Below are positions 59,172 through 64,000 of a DNA stretch of 64,000 nucleotides, in pieces. Below the pieces are notes generated by a model. That model was not told the origin of the DNA. It searched no databases and saw nothing but the letters and a program-made list of their open reading frames with translations. Position numbers and translations under genes: made by a program. The stretch is taken from the NCBI GenBank assembly GCA_963697915.1, contig OY969103.1, positions 62,001 through 126,000 of the forward strand, given 5' to 3'. Numbering within the stretch: the first letter of the stretch is position 1; each line of letters starts with the position of its first letter. Source of the DNA: VRUE01 sp963697915. GTDB taxonomy: Bacteria; Actinomycetota; Thermoleophilia; Solirubrobacterales; 70-9.

Positions 59172-60677
59172 TCAGACAGCTTCCGGGGCGGGCGCTTGCC
59201 CTTGGCCCTCAGCAGGGTGGCCGCACTCGCCGGCCTGGGCGGTGCCGCGGCTTGGAACGGCCTCGACCCGCCTCTCCGGGTTCTGGATGCCGAGGCCGGC
59301 GACGATGCCGCCGGCGATCATCAGCAGGCCAGCGATCAGGATGCCGAGGTGGAAGGCGTCGGTGGAGGCCTCGGGCTGGGCGGCGGTGAGCGGGTTGGAG
59401 CCCGGGTCGCCGCCAACCGCGGCGCCGAACTTGGCTGAGATCACGGCACCGAGCACGGCGATCGCCAGCAGCCCGGCGACCCGCGAGATCCCGTTGTTGA
59501 CGCCGGAGGCGATGCCGACGTGGCGTTCCTCGACCGAGTCGAGCACGGTCGCGGTCAGCGGCGCCACCGTCGCTGACAGGCCGAGGCCGAAGACGACGAT
59601 CGCCGGCAGCACCTCGCCGAGGTAGCTCGGCTCGGCGCCGACCCGCAGCAGCAGGATCAGGCCGATGCCGCCGACGATCGGGCCGGCGCACATCGGCGCC
59701 CGCGGCCCGACCCCCGAGGCGATCCGGCCGAAGCGCGGCGAGAGCACGAAGAGGGTGGCCGAGATCGGCGTCGTCGCCAGTCCCGCCTCGAGCGGCGAGT
59801 AGCCGGCGACCTGCTGGAGGAAGAGGCCGACGAAGAAGAGGCCGCCGATCAGGCCGGCGTAGGCGGTCAGCGTGGTCAGGTTGGCGACCCAGAAGTTGCG
59901 GATGCGGAAGAGACCGAGGTCGAGCATCGGGTGGCGGGCGCGCGCCTCGCGCAGGATGAAGACGGCGAAGCAGACGATGCCGGCGACCATCGGGGCCCAG
60001 ACCAGCGGGTCGCCCCAGCCGTGGGCCGGCTGTTCGATCAGGGCGAAGACCGGCCCCGCGAGGCCCGCGGCCGAGAGCCCGATGCCGGTCCAGTCGACGC
60101 CGCGGAAGGCGTCGGGGTCGCGGCTCTCGCGCACCGAGTGCAGGGTCAGCGCCACGGTGGCGGCGATCAGCGGGATGTTGACCCAGAAGATCGCCCGCCA
60201 GGAGACCGCTTCGACCAATGCCCCGCCGCCGGCCGGGCCGATCACGGTGGCGATCCCGGTCCAGGCGGTCCAGATCCCGACCGCCCGCCCGCGCGCCGCC
60301 CCCTCGAAGGTGGCGGCGACGATCGCCAGCGAGCCCGGCACCAGCAGCGCCCCGGCGATCCCCTGCAGCGCCCGGGCGCCGATCAGGACCTCGACCGTGG
60401 GGGCGAGCGCGCAGAGGATCGAGGTCGCCCCGAAGGCGAGCAGGCCGATGACGAAGATCCGCCGCCGCCCGAACTGGTCGCCGAGCGAGCCGCCGACCAG
60501 GAGCAGCGCGACCATGGTCAGCATGTAGGACTCGACCACCCACTGCTGCCCGGCCAGCCCCGCGTCGAGATCGTCGGCGATCGGCGGCAGGGCCACGTTG
60601 ACCACGGTCCCGTCGAGGAAGACGATCGTCGATCCCAGGATCGTCGCGACCAGCGTCAGGAGCTGACGGCGGGACAC
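59172..60677 (-). CDS. MFS drug exporter, DHA2 (14-TMS) family
   Basis: A 501-residue transporter with about 14 membrane segments. The N-terminal motif is TILGSTIVFLDGTVVNVALPPI, followed by GQQWVVESYMLTMVALLLVGGSLGDQFGRRRIF (the MFS loop 2-3 signature) and IGPAGGGALVEAVSWRAIFWVNIP (motif C), as in EmrB/QacA exporters. The substrate cannot be told. GTG 60677 begins MSRRQLLTLVATILGST, the natural N-terminus. No regulator of the TetR type lies next to it. Confidence 0.9.
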   Translation of the reverse strand: MSRRQLLTLVATILGSTIVFLDGTVVNVALPPIADDLDAGLAGQQWVVESYMLTMVALLLVGGSLGDQFGRRRIFVIGLLAFGATSILCALAPTVEVLIGARALQGIAGALLVPGSLAIVAATFEGAARGRAVGIWTAWTGIATVIGPAGGGALVEAVSWRAIFWVNIPLIAATVALTLHSVRESRDPDAFRGVDWTGIGLSAAGLAGPVFALIEQPAHGWGDPLVWAPMVAGIVCFAVFILREARARHPMLDLGLFRIRNFWVANLTTLTAYAGLIGGLFFVGLFLQQVAGYSPLEAGLATTPISATLFVLSPRFGRIASGVGPRAPMCAGPIVGGIGLILLLRVGAEPSYLGEVLPAIVVFGLGLSATVAPLTATVLDSVEERHVGIASGVNNGISRVAGLLAIAVLGAVISAKFGAAVGGDPGSNPLTAAQPEASTDAFHLGILIAGLLMIAGGIVAGLGIQNPERRVEAVPSRGTAQAGECGHPAEGQGQAPAPEAV

Positions 60678-60750
60678 CTGGTCGAGTGTAGGGACCTCTG
60701 GCGCCCCCTTATCCGTATCGGTTGTGAACCCACGTCGAGGGAGAGGAAAG

Positions 60751-61749
60751 ATGGCGAGGAAGATCCTGGTGACGATGTCGTTGGCCGTGGCCGCATGCGG
60801 CCTGATCGCGGCGGAGACGGCAACCGCCAAGGGCTTGGGGCCGCCGCCGGGCGGGGGCGGCGGAGTCACCATGCCCGGGCTGCCCCACCGCTACGCGGCG
60901 ATGTCGCCCAGCGCCCACGGCCTGGCCCCCACCGACCCGAGGAACAGGGACCGCCTCACCCTCGTCACCCAGACCGACCGTCGCGGCGGCCGGGTCAGCC
61001 GCTGGTGGCACCTCCCCGGCTTCTACGCGCTGCCCGGGATGGCCTACGACAACACCGCCGGAGGGCTCTCCGCCGACGGGCGCACCCTCGTGCTCAGCCG
61101 CTTCTCGGCGATCTACCCGCCGCGGGTCTCGAGGTTCGCGATCCTTGACACCCGCGTCCATCTCCGCCACCCCGTGAGGCCCGGGGAAGGGTGGCCGCGC
61201 CACGCGATCCAGCGCGTCAGCCTGCGCGGTGGGTTCAGCTTCGACGCGATCTCGCCCGACGGCTCGACGATCTACCTGATCGAGCACCTCTCGCGGAACG
61301 CCAACGTCACCGCCTACCGGATCCGCGCCCTCGATCGCGAGAGCGGCCGGCTCCTGCGGCGGCCGATAGTCGATCCCGACGAGCCAAAGGAGCGCATGGC
61401 CGGCCTGCCGATCAGCCACACGACCAGCCCCGACGGGCGCTGGGCCTACACGCTCTACGACGGCAACGGGGAGGAGCCTTTCATCCACGCCCTCGACACG
61501 GTCGGGCGGCGGGCGGCCTGCGTCGATCTCCCCCATCTCACGCGTGGAATGAGCCAATTGGAGGTCTTCCAGCTCAGGTTGCGGGTCGACCCGCAGGGGC
61601 GCGAGCTGACCGTGCTGAGCCAGCCACCCGGCATGCGCGGGTCGCGGCCACTGCGGGTCGTCGACGCGGAGAGCTTCGAGGTGAGAGCGGCGAGCGGCGA
61701 GGTCGACAGCGCCGGCGTGCCCTGGCTGGCGTTCGCCATCGGTCTCTGA
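60751..61749 (+). CDS. Secreted beta-propeller-like protein
   Basis: A 332-residue protein with a signal peptide (KILVTMSLAVAACGLIAAETATA) and a Gly/Pro-rich linker. The body contains repeated SADGRTLVLS, SPDGSTIYLIEH, TSPDGRWAYTLYDG and DPQGRELTVLSQ blocks, the pattern of YncE/TolB-type propeller blades. Function is unknown. ATG 60751 follows GGAGAGGAAAG. The M14-like gene starts 3 nt after it, so the two are one transcription unit. Confidence 0.78.
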   Translation: MARKILVTMSLAVAACGLIAAETATAKGLGPPPGGGGGVTMPGLPHRYAAMSPSAHGLAPTDPRNRDRLTLVTQTDRRGGRVSRWWHLPGFYALPGMAYDNTAGGLSADGRTLVLSRFSAIYPPRVSRFAILDTRVHLRHPVRPGEGWPRHAIQRVSLRGGFSFDAISPDGSTIYLIEHLSRNANVTAYRIRALDRESGRLLRRPIVDPDEPKERMAGLPISHTTSPDGRWAYTLYDGNGEEPFIHALDTVGRRAACVDLPHLTRGMSQLEVFQLRLRVDPQGRELTVLSQPPGMRGSRPLRVVDAESFEVRAASGEVDSAGVPWLAFAIGL

Positions 61750-61751
61750 GG

Positions 61752-62588
61752 ATGCGCCGCTCCGACCTCGTCATCGTGATCGCCCTGGCGACGCTCGCCA
61801 TCGTCCTGCTGATCGCGACGGCGCGCTCGCAGCCGCCGGAGCCTCGGGCCGGGGAGCTGGGGCCCCGGCCGGGGGGCGACTTCCTCGCCTTCTCCCAGGT
61901 CCCCCGGCGGCCCGGCAACCTACTCAGCCGGATCGGCGTCGCCGGCCGCTCGGCCGCCGGGCGCAGGATCTTCCTGCGCCAGTACGGCGATCCGGCGCTG
62001 CCCGGCGAGCTGCTGGTCTTCGGCTGCGTGCACGGCGACGAGTGCGCGGCCCGCCGCCTGCGCCCGCTCACCGCGATCACGGCCTTCTGCCCCGACACTG
62101 CCTCCGACGTCTACGTGGTCGGCAACCTCAACCCCGACGGGCTCGCCACCGGCACCCGGCTGAACGGCCGCGGCGTCGACCTCAACCGCAACTTCCCGGT
62201 GGCGTGGAAGCCGATCGGCAGCCGTGGCTCACCGCAGTACTCCGGCCCGCGGCCGCTCTCCGAGCCGGAGACGCGGCTCGCCGCCCGCATCGTCGAGCGG
62301 CTGCGGCCCGAGGTGACGATCTGGTTCCACCAGCACTACGCGCCGGAGCCGCTCGTCCGCGCCTGGGGCGGCAGCGTGCCGGCCGCGCGTCGCTTCGCCC
62401 AGCTCGCACGGCTGCCCTTCCGCCGCCTGCCCTGGCTCGCCGGCACGGCGCCGCACTGGCAGAACCAGCGCTTTCCCGGCACCGCCTCGTTCGTGGTCGA
62501 GCTCCCTCGCGGGGCGCTGCCGGAAGGCGCCAAGGCACTGCTCGAGCGTGCCCTTCTGCGACTTGGCCGGGAAGTGGGCGAAGATTGA
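61752..62588 (+). CDS. Secreted M14-family zinc carboxypeptidase-like protein
   Basis: A 278-residue protein with an N-terminal membrane anchor or signal (LVIVIALATLAIVLLIATA). The M14 zinc site is present: HGDE (His and Glu), then NLNPDG, RGVDLNRNFP and the third ligand His in TIWFHQHYAP; the catalytic Glu is in SFVVELP. This fits a murein-peptide or N-acylated-peptide hydrolase of the MpaA/DUF2817-like group. A start at ATG 61752, 3 nt after the propeller gene, gives operon structure. Confidence 0.85.
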   Translation: MRRSDLVIVIALATLAIVLLIATARSQPPEPRAGELGPRPGGDFLAFSQVPRRPGNLLSRIGVAGRSAAGRRIFLRQYGDPALPGELLVFGCVHGDECAARRLRPLTAITAFCPDTASDVYVVGNLNPDGLATGTRLNGRGVDLNRNFPVAWKPIGSRGSPQYSGPRPLSEPETRLAARIVERLRPEVTIWFHQHYAPEPLVRAWGGSVPAARRFAQLARLPFRRLPWLAGTAPHWQNQRFPGTASFVVELPRGALPEGAKALLERALLRLGREVGED

Positions 62589-62612
62589 GATGTCCCGCGA
62601 GAGAGGTGAGGC

Positions 62613-63182
62613 TTGGGTACTGAGAGCGGCGCGACTGAGCGGGCCGGCTGGAGCGAGCCGCTCGCGCCCGGTGGCGAACGGCGGCTCGTCCGCGAGGCGC
62701 AGCGCGGCTCGCGGGAGGCGCTCGCCGGTCTCTACACCGCGCACTGGCGTCGCGCCCACCGCGCCGCCTACCTGGTCGTCCACGACGCGGCCACCGCCGA
62801 GGACATCGCCCAGGACGCCTTCCTCGCCGCGATCGACGCCCTCGACAACTTCGACCGGCGCCGGCCCTTCGGCCCCTGGCTGCACCGGATCGTCGTCAAC
62901 CGGGCGATCGACTGGGGGCGGCGGGAGGCGCTGCGGCGCGGCGTCGACGAGCCCGAGGCGCAGCCCGACCTGGCGCCACCGCCGGAAGCCCTCGGCGGGG
63001 AGCTGATGGAGGCGCTGGCCCAGCTCCCGGTCGAGCAGCGCGCCGTCGTCGTGCTCAGGTACCTGCTCGACTACACCCCCGGCGAGGTGGCCCGCATGCT
63101 GGAGCTGCCGCGCGGCACCGTCAACTCGCGGCTGCGACGGGCGCTCGACCGGCTCGGCGACCTGCTCGGGGAGGAGTCATGA
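62613..63182 (+). CDS. ECF RNA polymerase sigma factor (sigma-70 family)
   Basis: A 189-residue ECF sigma. Region 2 includes AHRAAYLVVHDAATAEDIAQDAFLAA and RPFGPWLHRIVVNRAID; region 4 shows LPVEQRAVVVLRYLLDYTPGEVARMLELPRGTVNSRLRRALDRL. The start is TTG 62613, close behind a GAGGTGAGG. The next gene overlaps by 4 nt and encodes a membrane-anchored protein, which is likely to be its regulator. Target genes are unknown. Confidence 0.92.
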   Translation: MGTESGATERAGWSEPLAPGGERRLVREAQRGSREALAGLYTAHWRRAHRAAYLVVHDAATAEDIAQDAFLAAIDALDNFDRRRPFGPWLHRIVVNRAIDWGRREALRRGVDEPEAQPDLAPPPEALGGELMEALAQLPVEQRAVVVLRYLLDYTPGEVARMLELPRGTVNSRLRRALDRLGDLLGEES

Positions 63183-64000
63183 ACGAGGGGCGGCTGCGGG
63201 AGATGCTGCGCGAGGCCGCGCCACCCGGCGACGCGGCGGCCGAACGCCGCGGCCTGGCGGTTGTGAAGGCCGCCTTCGCCCAGCGGGGGGCGCCGGCGCG
63301 GCGGTCACGGCGGTCGCGGTTGGTGGTGGCGCTGGCCAGCGCCACCCTGCTCGCGGGCCTCGTCCTCTCACCCGCCGGCGCCGCGGTCCGCGACTGGATC
63401 GACGACGTCTTCACCGCCGGCGTCCGCGACGCCCGCCCGGCGCTGACCGAGGTCCCGGGCGGCGGCCGCCTCCTGGTCCAGTCCGCGGACGGTCCCTGGG
63501 TGGTCCGGGCGGACGGCGGACGGCGCCTGCTCGGCGAGTACGGGGAGGCGACCTGGTCGCCGCGCGGCCTCTTCGTCGGCGCAACCTCCGACCACACCCT
63601 GAGCGCGGTGGAGCCCGACGGGACTGTGCACTGGTCGCTTTCGTCGGCGGCGGCGCCGGTCGCCGACCCGCGCTGGTCCCCCTCCGGCTTCCGCATCGCC
63701 TACCGCGCCGGGCGGGCGCTGCATGTGGTCGTCGCCGACGGCAGCGGCGACGCGCTGCTCGCCCGCGGCGTCGCCGCCGTGCCGCCGGTCTGGTCGCCGC
63801 AGGGTTCGCACCTGCTCGCCTACCTCGACTCGCGCGGCGATCTCGTCGTGGCCGAAGCCGACCGCGGCGGGACCGTCGGCCGCGCCGCTGCCCCGGCCGG
63901 CACGGTGGCGCTCGACTGGGCGGCCGATGGCTCGCGGCTGCTGCTCGCGACCCGCAGGGCCCTGCTGCTGCGCCGGGCCAGCGCCGACAAGCTCGCCGGC
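63179..64000 (+). CDS. Membrane-anchored WD40/TolB-like protein, probable anti-sigma partner (partial)
   Basis: At least 274 residues, cut by the window end. A cytoplasmic N-terminal part of about 45 residues (LREMLREAAPPGDAAAERRGLAVV) precedes one membrane segment (LVVALASATLLAGLVLSPAGAA) and an extracytoplasmic region of propeller-like repeats (ATWSPRGLFVGA, RWSPSGFRIAYR, VWSPQGSHLLAYL). ATG 63179 overlaps the sigma-factor stop. The layout matches known actinobacterial sigma/anti-sigma pairs, although the short N-terminus lacks the zinc-site His and Cys residues, so the role is inferred from context. Confidence 0.75.
   Translation, partial: MNEGRLREMLREAAPPGDAAAERRGLAVVKAAFAQRGAPARRSRRSRLVVALASATLLAGLVLSPAGAAVRDWIDDVFTAGVRDARPALTEVPGGGRLLVQSADGPWVVRADGGRRLLGEYGEATWSPRGLFVGATSDHTLSAVEPDGTVHWSLSSAAAPVADPRWSPSGFRIAYRAGRALHVVVADGSGDALLARGVAAVPPVWSPQGSHLLAYLDSRGDLVVAEADRGGTVGRAAAPAGTVALDWAADGSRLLLATRRALLLRRASADKLAG

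Overview
The window is very GC-rich chromosomal DNA from an actinobacterium. Gene order and protein style (rpmF–plsX–acpP–rnc–smc–ftsY–ffh–rpsP–KH–trmD–rplS–lepB–rnhB, an Rv2927c-like coiled coil next to coaD, a WhiG/FliA sigma factor, frequent GTG starts and GTGA/ATGA overlaps) suggest a deep-branching lineage such as Thermoleophilia (Solirubrobacterales). That placement is inference from content, not from a search. Almost everything after about 3.2 kb is ordinary core chromosome, packed into long minus-strand operons.

Layout. 1–3.1 kb: an accessory patch of three unrecognised genes, the first clearly poorer in GC, ending at a tRNA-Gly(GCC) gene that is a plausible integration target. 3.2–9.2 kb: VOC protein, RNase H-like protein, sigma factor, Xer recombinase, L,D-transpeptidase, then a plus-strand pair (formyl-THF cyclo-ligase-like protein and alpha/beta hydrolase). 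9.2–14.4 kb: ilvD–thiD and dprA–comM. 14.5–25.7 kb: yraN, then the large minus-strand block for ribosome, secretion, chromosome and lipid functions (rnhB, lepB, rplS, trmD, khpA, rpsP, ffh, ftsY, smc, rnc, acpP, plsX, rpmF, DUF177). 25.8–35.8 kb: methyltransferase, DivIVA-like protein, coaD, rsmD, recG, DhaL/FakA-type kinase, rpmB and the riboflavin operon. 35.8–40.0 kb: a plus-strand envelope group (glycosyltransferase, flippase-like protein, cation/H+ antiporter). 40.0–46.1 kb: rpe, zinc ribbon, rsmB, fmt, def, priA. 46.1–57.4 kb: PH-domain protein, metK, der, cmk and an aromatic amino-acid operon (aroA, tyrA, DAHP synthase, aminotransferase, aroH), then rluB, scpB, scpA. 57.5–64 kb: secreted proteins, trpS, an MFS exporter, an M14 peptidase-like protein and an ECF sigma factor with a membrane partner.

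The main oddities lie in core genes and between them. SMC is only 824 residues and has no visible hinge domain, although scpA and scpB are present. RNase III has substitutions at two metal-ligand positions. The signal peptidase gene has no ATG/GTG/TTG start upstream of its catalytic serine. rimM is missing from its usual place. L19 carries a long acidic tail. Two intergenic regions, after rpmB and after metK, share a modular structured element with different but fully paired outer stems. A 38-nt palindrome occurs twice. No CRISPR array, insertion sequence or prophage was seen.
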